A program made the position numbers and the translations under genes. From Methylobacterium sp. DB0501 (GTDB lineage Bacteria; Pseudomonadota; Alphaproteobacteria; Rhizobiales; Beijerinckiaceae): a DNA stretch of 64,000 nt. Below are positions 1 through 8,327 of the stretch, piece after piece. The stretch is from assembly GCF_011043735.1 (NCBI RefSeq), contig NZ_JAAKGV010000015.1, positions 62,001-126,000 on the forward strand. Direction: 5' to 3'. Positions within the stretch are counted from its first letter, which is position 1. Every line of letters starts with the position of its first letter. The notes below the pieces were generated by a model. It was not told the origin of the DNA and did not search any database. It saw nothing but the letters and a program-made list of their open reading frames with translations.

Positions 1-1293
1 ATCCGGTTCAAGCTCGGCGTCGACGGCTTCTCGATGCCGCTGGTGCTGCTCACCACCTTCCTGATGCCGTTCTGCATCGGCGCCTCCTGGCTCTCGATCG
101 AGCACCGGGTGAAGGAGTACTTCGTCGCGTTCCTGGTCCTTGAGACCACGATGATCGGCGTATTCTGTGCCCTCGACCTGGTGCTGTTCTACCTGTTCTT
201 CGAGGCCGGCCTGATCCCGATGTTCCTCATCATCGGCATCTGGGGCGGCAAGCGCCGGATCTACGCGTCGTTCAAGTTCTTCCTCTACACGCTGCTCGGC
301 TCGGTGCTGATGCTGCTCGCCATCATGGCGATGTACTGGCAGGCCGGCACGACCGACATCCCGACCCTGCTGCAGACCCGCTTCCCGGCGAACATGCAGA
401 TCTGGCTCTGGCTCGCCTTCTTCGCCTCCTTCGCGGTGAAGATGCCGATGTGGCCGGTCCATACCTGGCTTCCCGACGCCCACGTCGAGGCGCCGACCGC
501 CGGCTCGGTCATCCTGGCGGGCATCCTCCTGAAGATGGGCGGCTACGGCTTCATCCGGGTCTCGCTGCCGATGTTCCCGGACGCCTCGCACTATTTCGCC
601 CCGATGGTCTACACGCTGTCGGTGGTGGCGATCATCTACACCTCGCTGGTCGCGCTGGTGCAGACCGACATCAAGAAGCTGATCGCCTATTCCTCCGTGG
701 CGCATATGGGCTTCGTGACGCTCGGCCTGTTCACGATGAACGAACAGGGCATCCAGGGCGCCCTGTTCCTGATGATCTCCCACGGCATCGTGTCGGGCGC
801 GCTGTTCCTCTGCGTCGGCGTGATCTACGACCGGATGCATACCCGCGAGATCGCGGCCTATGGCGGCCTGGTGAAGCGGATGCCGCTCTACGCGGTCGCC
901 ATGATGGTGTTCACCATGGCCAATGTCGGGCTGCCGGGCACCTCGGGCTTCGTCGGCGAGTTCCTGGCGATGCTGGGCGCCTTCCGGGCCAACCCGATGG
1001 TGTCGTTCTTCTCGGTCTTCGGCATCATCCTGTCGGCGGCCTACGCCCTGTGGCTGTTCGCCCGCGTGGTCTACGGCAAGCTCGAGAAGCCGAGCCTGCA
1101 GGGGATCACCGACCTCGACCGCCGCGAGATGCTGATCCTCGCCCCGCTCGTGGCGCTGACAATCTATTACGGCGTCCATCCCGGCCCGATCCTCGACGTC
1201 TTCGCGCCCTCGACCGACGCGCTGATGCAAGGAATGCGCGCCGCCCTCTCCACGACCCAGACCGCTGCCGCGGCCCTGCCGGTCCCGCACTGA
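1..1293 (+). CDS. nuoM: NADH-quinone oxidoreductase subunit M (5' truncated)
   Basis: Proton-pumping membrane subunit of respiratory complex I. The reading frame is open from base 1, so the start lies upstream of the window and 430 residues are visible; the family is about 500. The conserved Glu of FEAGLIPMF and the Lys/His-rich stretch VKMPMWPVHTWLPDAH with a following LLKMGGYG are present, as expected for the antiporter-like channel. Multiple hydrophobic helices run through the whole protein. It ends 10 bases before nuoN in the same operon. Identification is secure; only the N-terminus is missing because of the window edge. Confidence 0.96.
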   Translation: MRFKLGVDGFSMPLVLLTTFLMPFCIGASWLSIEHRVKEYFVAFLVLETTMIGVFCALDLVLFYLFFEAGLIPMFLIIGIWGGKRRIYASFKFFLYTLLGSVLMLLAIMAMYWQAGTTDIPTLLQTRFPANMQIWLWLAFFASFAVKMPMWPVHTWLPDAHVEAPTAGSVILAGILLKMGGYGFIRVSLPMFPDASHYFAPMVYTLSVVAIIYTSLVALVQTDIKKLIAYSSVAHMGFVTLGLFTMNEQGIQGALFLMISHGIVSGALFLCVGVIYDRMHTREIAAYGGLVKRMPLYAVAMMVFTMANVGLPGTSGFVGEFLAMLGAFRANPMVSFFSVFGIILSAAYALWLFARVVYGKLEKPSLQGITDLDRREMLILAPLVALTIYYGVHPGPILDVFAPSTDALMQGMRAALSTTQTAAAALPVPH

Positions 1294-1303
1294 GTTTTTC
1301 GCG

Positions 1304-2749
1304 ATGAACGCCGCTCAGATCGTCATGCCCGCCATCGGGCCCGCCTTGCCGGAGCTGATCCTGTCGGTCGGCGTCCTGGTGCTGATCCTCTACGGAGCCT
1401 TCAAGGGCGAGCGCTCCACCGAGGGCGTCAGCGTCGGCGCCCTGATCCTGCTGATCCTCGCCCTGTTCGCGGTGGTCAGCCAGCCCTTCGGCACCAAGAT
1501 CACCACCTTCAACGGCTCCTTCATCGTCGACGGGTTCGCCCGCGTCATGAAGGCGCTGACCCTCATCGGGTCGGCCGCCGCGATCCTGCTGGCCAAGGAA
1601 CATTTCGAGCGCGAGCGGATCGCCCGGTTCGAGTACCCGATCCTGATCGTCCTCTCGACGATCGGCATGATGATCATGGCCTCGGCCAACGATCTGATCG
1701 CGCTCTACATGGGCCTCGAGCTGCAGAGCTTGGCGGCCTACGTGATCGCCTCGTTCCACCGCGACAACCTGCGCTCGACCGAGGCCGGCCTGAAGTACTT
1801 CGTGCTCGGCGCGCTGTCCTCCGGCATGCTGCTCTACGGCGCCTCGCTGGTCTACGGCTTCACCGGCACCGTCTCGTTCCCGCACATCGTCACCGCGCTC
1901 CGCGAGGGCTCGGGCTTCGGCGTGATCCTGGGCATCGTGTTCGTCGCCGCCGGCGTGTCGTTCAAGCTCGCCGCCGTGCCGTTCCACATGTGGACGCCGG
2001 ACGTCTACGAGGGCGCGCCGACCCCGGTCACCGCCTTCTTCGCCTCGGCCCCCAAGATGGCCGCGATGGCGATGGCCGTGCGCGTCTTCATCGGCGCCTT
2101 CCCGGTCGTGACGCCGGAGTGGCAGCAGATCATCGTGTTCGTGTCGATCGCCTCGATGGCGCTCGGCTCCTTCGCGGCGATCGGCCAGCGCAGCCTCAAG
2201 CGCCTGATGGCCTATTCCTCGATCGCCAATGTCGGCTACGCGCTGATCGGCCTCGCCGCCGGCACGCAGGAGGGGGTGCGCGGCGTCGTGATCTACATGG
2301 CGATCTACCTCGCCATGACGCTGGGCGCCTTCGCGGTGATCCTGTCGCTGCGCCGCGGCCGGAAGATGTACGAGACCATCGACGACCTGTCGGGCCTGTC
2401 GCGCACCCATCCTCTCGTGGCGTTCCTGCTCGCCATGATGATGTTCTCGCTCGCCGGCATCCCGCCGCTCGCCGGGTTCTTCGCCAAGTTCTACGTCTTT
2501 GCCGCGGCCATCAAGGCGAACCTCGTGACCCTGGCGGTGATCGGCGTGGTGACCAGCGTGGTCGGCGCCTATTACTACCTGCGCCTCGTCAAGGTGATGT
2601 ATTTCGACGAGCCGGCCGAATCCTACGAGCCGATGGGCCCCGGCCTGCGGATCGTGCTCGGCCTGTCGAGCGTGGTGGTGCTGTTGTTCTGGCTCATGCC
2701 GGCGCCGCTCGTCGGGCTGGCCGGGACCGCCGCCAAGTCGCTGTTCTAG
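1304..2749 (+). CDS. nuoN: NADH-quinone oxidoreductase subunit N
   Basis: Last antiporter-like membrane subunit of complex I, 481 residues, full length for the family. Recognisable blocks are the ALYMGLELQSLAAYV helix with its conserved Glu, LKYFVLGALSSGMLLYG, the Lys-containing FKLAAVPFHMWTPDVYEG segment, and SLKRLMAYSSIANVGY. ATG start 10 bases after nuoM. The next gene, birA, starts one base after the nuoN stop, so the two are probably cotranscribed. Confidence 0.97.
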   Translation: MNAAQIVMPAIGPALPELILSVGVLVLILYGAFKGERSTEGVSVGALILLILALFAVVSQPFGTKITTFNGSFIVDGFARVMKALTLIGSAAAILLAKEHFERERIARFEYPILIVLSTIGMMIMASANDLIALYMGLELQSLAAYVIASFHRDNLRSTEAGLKYFVLGALSSGMLLYGASLVYGFTGTVSFPHIVTALREGSGFGVILGIVFVAAGVSFKLAAVPFHMWTPDVYEGAPTPVTAFFASAPKMAAMAMAVRVFIGAFPVVTPEWQQIIVFVSIASMALGSFAAIGQRSLKRLMAYSSIANVGYALIGLAAGTQEGVRGVVIYMAIYLAMTLGAFAVILSLRRGRKMYETIDDLSGLSRTHPLVAFLLAMMMFSLAGIPPLAGFFAKFYVFAAAIKANLVTLAVIGVVTSVVGAYYYLRLVKVMYFDEPAESYEPMGPGLRIVLGLSSVVVLLFWLMPAPLVGLAGTAAKSLF

Positions 2750-2750
2750 C

Positions 2751-3551
2751 ATGACCTTCGTGCTCGACCCCGCGGCCACGGCCGCGGGATACCGCCTCGA
2801 GGTCCACGACAGCCTCGGCTCGACGAGCACGCAGGCCCTCGACCGTGCCCGGGCCGGCGAACCCGGGCCGCTCTGGGTCGTCGCCCGCGAACAGACCGGC
2901 GGCCGCGGCCGGCGCGGCAAGGGCTGGGGCTGGATCAAGGGCAACCACGCCGCGAGCCTGCTCTGGCCTGTCCCGGCGGGCCTCGGCCCCGACCGGGTCG
3001 CGACCCTCGGCTTCGTCGCCGGCGTCGCGGTGGAGCGTGCGCTCCGCCGGGCCTGCGGTCCGGCAGCCGGGGGCGCGGCACCGGATTTCCGGCTCAAATG
3101 GCCGAACGACGTGCTGCTCGGCGGCGCCAAGCTCGTCGGCATCCTGCTCGAGATGGAGACCCTGCCCGGCCGCGGCGCCGTCGTGACGGTCGGGATCGGG
3201 ATCAACGTGACCGGAGCGCCGGAAGGATTGCCCTACGCGGCGACCTCCCTCGCAGAGGCCGGCTACGCGGTCGATGCGCCCGGGCTGTTCCGCCTCCTCA
3301 GCGCATCCTGGGTCGAGGCCGAACGGCTCTGGGACGAAGGGCGCGGCTTCCCGCGCATCCGCCAATCCTGGCTCTCGGCGGCGGCGGGCCTCGGCGGACC
3401 GGTGCGCGTCCAGATCGGTGGGCGGACCGAGGCCGGCCTCTTCGACACGATCGACGAGGGCGGCCGGCTGGTCGTCCGCCTGGAGGGCGGACACCGCGTC
3501 GCGGTCTCGGCCGGCGAGGTGCATTTCGGAACGGCCGCTTCGGCGGCCTGA
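2751..3551 (+). CDS. birA: biotin--[acetyl-CoA-carboxylase] ligase (monofunctional BirA)
   Basis: Attaches biotin to the carrier domain of acetyl-CoA carboxylase through biotinyl-AMP. It has 266 residues without the N-terminal DNA-binding domain of E. coli BirA, so it should act only as a ligase. The N-terminal substrate motif SLGSTST, the ATP/biotin loop GGRGRRGKGW and the FRLKWPNDVLLGGAKLVGILLE block are all present. It follows nuoN by one base, a nuo-birA order common in Rhizobiales. Its last 26 bases, including the stop codon, are part of a 28-bp tandem duplication. Confidence 0.95.
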   Translation: MTFVLDPAATAAGYRLEVHDSLGSTSTQALDRARAGEPGPLWVVAREQTGGRGRRGKGWGWIKGNHAASLLWPVPAGLGPDRVATLGFVAGVAVERALRRACGPAAGGAAPDFRLKWPNDVLLGGAKLVGILLEMETLPGRGAVVTVGIGINVTGAPEGLPYAATSLAEAGYAVDAPGLFRLLSASWVEAERLWDEGRGFPRIRQSWLSAAAGLGGPVRVQIGGRTEAGLFDTIDEGGRLVVRLEGGHRVAVSAGEVHFGTAASAA

Positions 3552-3581
3552 CGTCGGAACGGCCGCTACGGCGGCCGGACG
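3526..3581. repeat. 28-bp tandem duplication across the birA stop codon
   Basis: Two adjacent 28-bp units, 3526-3553 and 3554-3581, differ at two positions. The birA TGA at 3549-3551 lies in the first unit. The second unit follows the gene directly, so this looks like a local duplication of the birA 3' end. Confidence 0.9.
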
Positions 3582-3774
3582 GGGAGGCGGAACGGCGCCC
3601 GGTGCGGCGACGGCGCAGCCCGGCACAATGCGGATCTTTGCGGCGGGGCGCCCCCGGGCGCCGCCGCCGCGCGGCCGTTCCGGGCCGCGGATGAGACATG
3701 ACGGCGCCGTGACCGTGACGGCAGACGAGGCCGTTCCTTGAGGGGACCGCGACGGCGGTCCATGCAATGATGGT

Positions 3775-5454
3775 ATGGGAATGTCGAATCAGGGAGATGA
3801 GCTGATCTTCGTGCCGCTCGGCGGGGTGGGCGAGATCGGCATGAATTCCGGCCTCTACGGCTTCGGGCCGCCGAAGGGCCGCAAGTGGATCATGGTCGAT
3901 CTCGGCATGGGCTTCGCCAGCGAGGAGCACATGCCGGGCGTCGACCTGATGTACCCGGATCTCAGCTTCGCCGAGGAGCATCGCGAGAACCTGCTCGGCA
4001 TCCTGATCACCCACGGCCACGAGGACCATATCGGCGCCATCGGCGAGCTGTGGCCGAAGCTGAAGGTGCCGATCTACGCCACGCGCTTCACCAAGAACCT
4101 GATCGAGGCTCGTCGCCTCGGCGAGCCGGGCGCGCCCAAGGTCGACATGCGCCAGGTCCCGGACGACGGGCGCCTCCAGCTCGGCCCGTTCTCGATCGAG
4201 TACGTGCCGGTGGCCCACTCGATCCCCGAGGCCAATGCGCTGGCCATCCGCACGCCGCTCGGCATGGTGCTGCATACCGGCGACTGGAAGCTCGACGACA
4301 CGCCGGTCGCCGGCAACTCGACCTCCGAGGAGACCTTCACGCGGCTGGGCGAGGAGGGCGTGCTGGCGCTGGTCTGCGATTCGACCAACGTCACCCGCGA
4401 GGGCCGCTCGCCGAGCGAGTCCGAGGTCGCCGAGCACCTCGCCGAGCTGATCCGCAACTCGCCGCACCGGGTCGCGGTCACGACCTTCGCGTCGAACGTC
4501 GCGCGCATGCGCGCCGTCTGCCTCGCCGCCCAGGCCTGCGGCCGCGACGTGGTCGCGGTCGGCCGCGCCATGGACCGGGTGATCGACGTCGCCCGCGAAT
4601 GCGGCTACCTCGACGGCCTGCCGGAGATCCGCGGCGCCGAGGCCTACGGCTACCTGCCGCGCGAGAAGGTGGTGGCACTCCTCACCGGCTCGCAGGGCGA
4701 GGCGCGGGCGGCTCTGGCCCGGGTCTCCCGCGACGAGCACCCGGAGATCGCGCTCTCGCCCGGCGACCGGGTGATCTTCTCCTCGCGCGCCATTCCCGGC
4801 AACGAGCGGGCGGTCGGCGCGATCATCAACGACCTGATCGAGGCCGGCATCCAGGTCATCACCGACCGGACCGAACTCGTCCACGTCTCCGGCCACCCGC
4901 GCCGCGACGAGATGGCGGCGATGTATCGCTGGACCAAGCCCCGCATCGCGGTACCGGTCCACGGCGAGGCGCTGCACTTGGCCGAGCACGCCACCTTCGC
5001 CCGCAAGCAGGGCGTCGATCAGGTGGTGAAGGCCCGCAACGGCACCCTGATCCGCCTCGCCCCGGGCGAGCCGGAGATCGTCACCCACGTCAAGAGCGGG
5101 CGGATCTACAAGGACGGCAACGTCCTGGTCGATTCCAACGACCGCGCGATCCCGGAGCGGCGCAAGCTCGCCTTCACGGGCATCGTCTCGGTGGCGATCG
5201 CGCTGGACCGCAACGGCGAAGTCAAGGGCGAGCCCTCGATCGACCTGATGGGCCTGCCGAGCTACGGCCGCAAGGGCGAGGTCATCATCGACGTGATCGG
5301 CGACGCGGTCGAGCGCACGATCAACGGCCTGTCGCGGGTCAAGCGGCGCGACTCCGAGGCGGTTGAGAACGCCGTCGACCGGTCGATCCGTTCGGCGGTG
5401 AACGAGGTGTGGGGCAAGAAGCCCGCCTGCCACGTGATGGTCGTGGAGGTGTGA
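3775..5454 (+). CDS. rnj: ribonuclease J (beta-CASP metallo-beta-lactamase RNase)
   Basis: Exo/endoribonuclease of the beta-CASP family, which in alphaproteobacteria matures rRNA and turns over mRNA in the cytoplasm. It has 559 residues, the usual length. The metal-binding motif THGHEDHIGA lies near residue 80, PVAHSIPEANA and LHTGDWKLD follow, and the beta-CASP signature VHVSGHPRRDEM is near residue 365. The C-terminal domain is complete. ATG at 3775 was chosen; the second ATG at 3781 is equally possible. The 223 bases upstream hold no other gene. Confidence 0.95.
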   Translation: MGMSNQGDELIFVPLGGVGEIGMNSGLYGFGPPKGRKWIMVDLGMGFASEEHMPGVDLMYPDLSFAEEHRENLLGILITHGHEDHIGAIGELWPKLKVPIYATRFTKNLIEARRLGEPGAPKVDMRQVPDDGRLQLGPFSIEYVPVAHSIPEANALAIRTPLGMVLHTGDWKLDDTPVAGNSTSEETFTRLGEEGVLALVCDSTNVTREGRSPSESEVAEHLAELIRNSPHRVAVTTFASNVARMRAVCLAAQACGRDVVAVGRAMDRVIDVARECGYLDGLPEIRGAEAYGYLPREKVVALLTGSQGEARAALARVSRDEHPEIALSPGDRVIFSSRAIPGNERAVGAIINDLIEAGIQVITDRTELVHVSGHPRRDEMAAMYRWTKPRIAVPVHGEALHLAEHATFARKQGVDQVVKARNGTLIRLAPGEPEIVTHVKSGRIYKDGNVLVDSNDRAIPERRKLAFTGIVSVAIALDRNGEVKGEPSIDLMGLPSYGRKGEVIIDVIGDAVERTINGLSRVKRRDSEAVENAVDRSIRSAVNEVWGKKPACHVMVVEV

Positions 5455-5494
5455 GGGGCGTCGCTCGCCGACGCTTCCGGATGGTAGTGCCGAA

Positions 5495-5666
5495 CCCTCC
5501 CCCCTCCGCGGGGGAGGGTGGCCCGCGGAGCAGGCCCGGGCGAGGGGCAGCGCGACGCGGCTCCAGGGGGCGCCCTCCATCACGGTCGCGACCTCTCCGG
5601 ACGCCGCGGCCCCTCTCCCGACCCGGCCTCACGGCCGGGCCACCCTCCCCCCAGGGGAGGGAGGGG
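5495..5666. repeat. large imperfect inverted repeat in the rnj-mce gap
   Basis: The 329-base gap between rnj and mce holds no gene. Arms at about 5510-5548 and 5609-5652 are near-complementary: both contain GGGGGAGGGTGGCCCG, or its complement, at the outer ends, with GC-rich tracts inside. It could fold into a large hairpin or represent a mobile intergenic repeat. Similar CCCTCTCCC/GGGGAGG tracts occur at 13365-13392 and around 57290-57315. Confidence 0.6.
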
Positions 5667-5783
5667 GTGACCCGCGCTTCGGGCGGTATGCAGATAAGCG
5701 CAAAGACGGGTTGATGCCGTAGCGCCATCGGCGCCAAATCCTAAGAACAGATCATCCCCACGGACCACCGGAGGAACACCCCC

Positions 5784-6188
5784 ATGATCGGCAGGCTCAA
5801 CCACGTCGCCATCGCGGTGAAGGATCTCGAGGCCGCGGCCAAGGTGTATCGCGACACCCTCGGGGCGACCTTGTCGGCGCCGCTGCCGCAGCCCGAGCAC
5901 GGCGTCACGGTGATCTTCGTCGAGCTTCCCAACAGCAAGATCGAGCTGCTGGAGCCGCTCGGCGCCGACTCGCCGATCAACGCCTTCCTGGAGCGCAATC
6001 CCGGCGGCGGCATCCATCATGTCTGCTACGAGGTCGAGGACATCCTGGCGGCGCGGGACAGGATGAAGGCGCAAGGCGCCCGCATCCTCGGCTCGGGCGA
6101 GCCGCGCATCGGCGCCCACGGCAAGCCGGTGCTGTTCCTGCACCCCAAGGACTTCCTCGGCACCCTGGTCGAGCTCGAGCAGGCGTGA
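5784..6188 (+). CDS. mce: methylmalonyl-CoA epimerase
   Basis: Interconverts (2R)- and (2S)-methylmalonyl-CoA, which is needed for propionyl-CoA assimilation and, in methylotrophs, for the ethylmalonyl-CoA pathway. It has 134 residues with the vicinal-oxygen-chelate fold: N-terminal RLNHVAIAVKDLEAA, FVELPNSKIELLEPL, the metal-binding GGGIHHVCYEVED, and a C-terminal FLHPKDFLGTLVELEQ. A GGAGG ribosome site precedes the ATG. It overlaps the DUF1467 gene by four bases (GTGA), so the two are translationally coupled. Confidence 0.95.
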   Translation: MIGRLNHVAIAVKDLEAAAKVYRDTLGATLSAPLPQPEHGVTVIFVELPNSKIELLEPLGADSPINAFLERNPGGGIHHVCYEVEDILAARDRMKAQGARILGSGEPRIGAHGKPVLFLHPKDFLGTLVELEQA

Positions 6189-6523
6189 GCGTGGACGCCC
6201 TCCTCGATCGCGCCACCGCCTCGATCCCGCGCACACTGGGAATCTGCATCCTCCTGATGCTGCCGGTGCTGGCGCTGGCGGTCTGGGGCTTCCGCCTCAG
6301 CGGGTTCGGGGCGGGCGCGCTCTATTTCGTGGTGTGGTGGATCGTGCTGTTCGCGGTGCTGCCGTTCCGGGCGGCCCCCGATGGGACCGAGGTGGTGGTG
6401 CCGGGGCAGGATCTCGGCGCCCCGCACAAGCCGCAGATGCGGCGCAAGGCGGTGTGGACCACGCTCGTGTCCGATATAGTCTTCATCGTCGCCGTGGCGG
6501 CGTTTCCACTCGCCGGGTTGTAG
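6185..6523 (+). CDS. DUF1467 family small membrane protein
   Basis: 112 residues with two hydrophobic helices, around 16-38 and 85-107, separated by a short soluble loop containing PDGTEVVVPGQDLGAPHKPQMRRK. It has a GTG start overlapping the mce stop. The mce-DUF1467-proS order is conserved in Rhizobiales, but the function of the family is unknown. It is predicted to be an inner-membrane protein. Confidence 0.85.
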   Translation: MSVDALLDRATASIPRTLGICILLMLPVLALAVWGFRLSGFGAGALYFVVWWIVLFAVLPFRAAPDGTEVVVPGQDLGAPHKPQMRRKAVWTTLVSDIVFIVAVAAFPLAGL

Positions 6524-6592
6524 AGGGTCGCGGCCGGTTGCGGCCGCGACCTGCGCGACGACTGCGCCGGGCACGGAACCGGAAGTCCAAAA

Positions 6593-6748
6593 TAAAAAAG
6601 CAAGGCTCGGAAGCCTTGCTTATTAGCTTTCTGAATGTTTTGACCAGCCGGTGATATGTTGTTCACCCGTTTGGGCGTTGAGGCTGGCTTTTCCTCCCGA
6701 GACTCGGACCTTGCGCGGCGCCGTTCGGCCTGCCTGCGCATCATCGCG
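6593..6748 (-). ncRNA. candidate small RNA divergent from proS
   Basis: The 465-base gap between DUF1467 and proS holds no convincing protein gene on either strand. On the minus strand a good promoter-like sequence (6755-6783) is followed about 150 bases later by a textbook intrinsic terminator (6594-6621). The transcript would be about 155 nt. Internal pairing is possible between AAGCCAGCC and GGCTGGTC, enclosing two small hairpins. The only ORF on that strand runs through the terminator stem and resembles nothing known. No Rfam family was recognised; it does not look like 4.5S, 6S, RNase P or tmRNA. Confidence 0.5.
6594..6621 (-). terminator. intrinsic terminator, 10-bp stem plus U-run on the minus strand
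   Basis: A perfect 10-bp stem AAGCAAGGCT/AGCCTTGCTT (6598-6607 and 6612-6621) with a four-base loop. Read on the minus strand it is followed by TTTTTTATTTT, the canonical U-tract. On the plus strand the tail is weaker (ATTAGCTTT), but it may also end the mce-DUF1467 message. Confidence 0.85.
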
Positions 6749-6754
6749 ATGCCG

Positions 6755-6783
6755 CTTATAGGAACAAGAATTCGCATTGTCAC
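6755..6783 (-). promoter_or_regulatory. sigma-70-like promoter for the candidate sRNA
   Basis: Minus-strand GTGACA (6783-6778), a 17-base spacer, and TATAAG (6760-6755). Both hexamers are close to consensus with ideal spacing. The predicted start is near 6748. Confidence 0.6.
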
Positions 6784-6789
6784 CTGGCT

Positions 6790-6840
6790 CGGAGCAGGTT
6801 GATGCGTTTTTTTGCATGGCCGGCGCATTTTTCTGCTCCG
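6790..6840 (+). promoter_or_regulatory. long interrupted hairpin in the proS upstream region
   Basis: Outer 8-bp arms CGGAGCAG and CTGCTCCG (6790-6797, 6833-6840) enclose a second pairing ATGCG/CGCAT and a run of seven T. This is an AT-rich island in GC-rich DNA, placed between the divergent sRNA promoter and proS. It may be a leader structure or an operator. Confidence 0.4.
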
Positions 6841-6988
6841 CCCCGCGCCGGACGCGCGGGCCGGGGCCCGCGCGGCGCGCCGCCGGGTGCGTTTCATGTT
6901 TTGCGAACGGGGCCGGAAGCGTGCAAAAGGGCGTGCCCCGGGGCGTCCCCCGGGCGACGAACCCCCGCCTGCCACGCCAAGGTCCGAC

Positions 6989-8323
6989 ATGCGTCTCAGC
7001 CGCTACTTCCTGCCCATCCTGCGCGAGACGCCCAAGGAAGCCGAGATCGTCTCGCACCGGCTGATGCTGCGCGCCGGCATGATCCGCCAGGAGGCTGCCG
7101 GCATCTATGCCTGGCTACCGCTGGGCCTGCGGGTGCTGAACCGGGTGGCCGACATCATCCGGGCCGAGCAGGACCGCTCGGGCGCGATCGAACTGCTGAT
7201 GCCGACGATCCAGTCGGCGGATCTCTGGCGCGAATCCGGCCGCTACGACGCCTACGGCAAGGAGATGCTGCGCATCAAGGACCGGCACGAGCGCGACATG
7301 CTGTTCGGGCCGACCAACGAGGAGATGATCACCGCGATCTTCCGCTCGGCGGTGCGCTCCTACAAGGATCTGCCGAAGAACCTCTACCACATCCAGTGGA
7401 AGTTCCGCGACGAGGTGAGGCCGCGCTTCGGCACCATGCGCTCGCGCGAGTTCCTGATGAAGGACGCCTACTCGTTCGACCTCGACCAGGCGAGCGCGCG
7501 GCACTCCTACAACAAGATGTTCGTAGCCTACCTGCGCACCTTCGCGCGGCTCGGGCTGAAGGCGATCCCGATGCGGGCCGAGACCGGGCCGATCGGCGGC
7601 GACCTGTCCCACGAATTCATCATCCTGGCCCAGACCGGCGAGAGCGAGGTCTTCTGCGACCGCGCCTATCTCGACTTCGCCACCCCGGACGCGACGACCG
7701 ATTTCGACGACGTGGCGGGCCTTCAGGCGACCGTCGACCACTGGACCTCGCGCTACGCCGCCACCTCGGAAATGCACGACGCCGCCGCCTTCGGCGAGGT
7801 GCCGGAAGGGGAGCAGATGGCCGCCCGCGGCATCGAGGTCGGCCACATCTTCTATTTCGGCACCAAGTACTCGGAGCCGATGGGCGCGAAGGTCACCGGG
7901 CCGGACGGGCAGGAGCGCCCGGTCCATATGGGCTCCTACGGCATCGGCCCGAGCCGGCTGGTGGCGGCGATCATCGAGGCGGGCCACGACGAATCCGGCA
8001 TCGTGTGGCCGGACGCGGTGGCGCCGTTCGACGTCGCGCTCCTCAACCTCAAGGTCGGGGACACCGCCACGGATGCCGCCTGCGCCAAGCTCCAGGGCGA
8101 GCTGGAGGCCGCCGGCCTGACGGTTCTCTACGACGACCGCGACGAGCGTCCGGGCGGCAAGTTCGCCACCGCCGACCTGATCGGGCTGCCCTGGCAGGTC
8201 ATCGTCGGGCCGAAGGGGCTGGCCGAGGGCAAGGTCGAGGTGAAGCGCCGCGCCACCGGCGCCCGCGAGACCGTCGCGCCCGACGCCGTGCCGGCCTATC
8301 TGCGCCAGAACCGGACGGCTTGA
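6989..8323 (+). CDS. proS: proline--tRNA ligase (short, no editing insertion)
   Basis: Class II aminoacyl-tRNA synthetase charging tRNA-Pro. ATG at 6989 gives 444 residues beginning MRLSRYFLPILRETP, the typical start of the short alphaproteobacterial form; the frame is open further upstream but without family similarity. Motif 2 (FRDEVRPRFGTMRSREFLMKD) and motif 3 (GSYGIGPSRL) are present, and there is no INS editing domain between them. The C-terminal anticodon-binding domain (VLYDDRDERPGGKFA) is complete. The lol genes start five bases downstream. Confidence 0.96.
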   Translation: MRLSRYFLPILRETPKEAEIVSHRLMLRAGMIRQEAAGIYAWLPLGLRVLNRVADIIRAEQDRSGAIELLMPTIQSADLWRESGRYDAYGKEMLRIKDRHERDMLFGPTNEEMITAIFRSAVRSYKDLPKNLYHIQWKFRDEVRPRFGTMRSREFLMKDAYSFDLDQASARHSYNKMFVAYLRTFARLGLKAIPMRAETGPIGGDLSHEFIILAQTGESEVFCDRAYLDFATPDATTDFDDVAGLQATVDHWTSRYAATSEMHDAAAFGEVPEGEQMAARGIEVGHIFYFGTKYSEPMGAKVTGPDGQERPVHMGSYGIGPSRLVAAIIEAGHDESGIVWPDAVAPFDVALLNLKVGDTATDAACAKLQGELEAAGLTVLYDDRDERPGGKFATADLIGLPWQVIVGPKGLAEGKVEVKRRATGARETVAPDAVPAYLRQNRTA

Positions 8324-8327
8324 GCCG

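Noticed and set aside
1106..3205. A 699-codon minus-strand ORF under nuoM/nuoN/birA
   Set aside because: His/Arg/Gly-rich composition, antisense to three certain genes; such long antisense frames are normal at this GC content.
6623..7057. Minus-strand ORF of 144 codons upstream of proS
   Set aside because: Starts inside proS, composition is not protein-like, and the interval is better explained by a promoter-sRNA-terminator unit.
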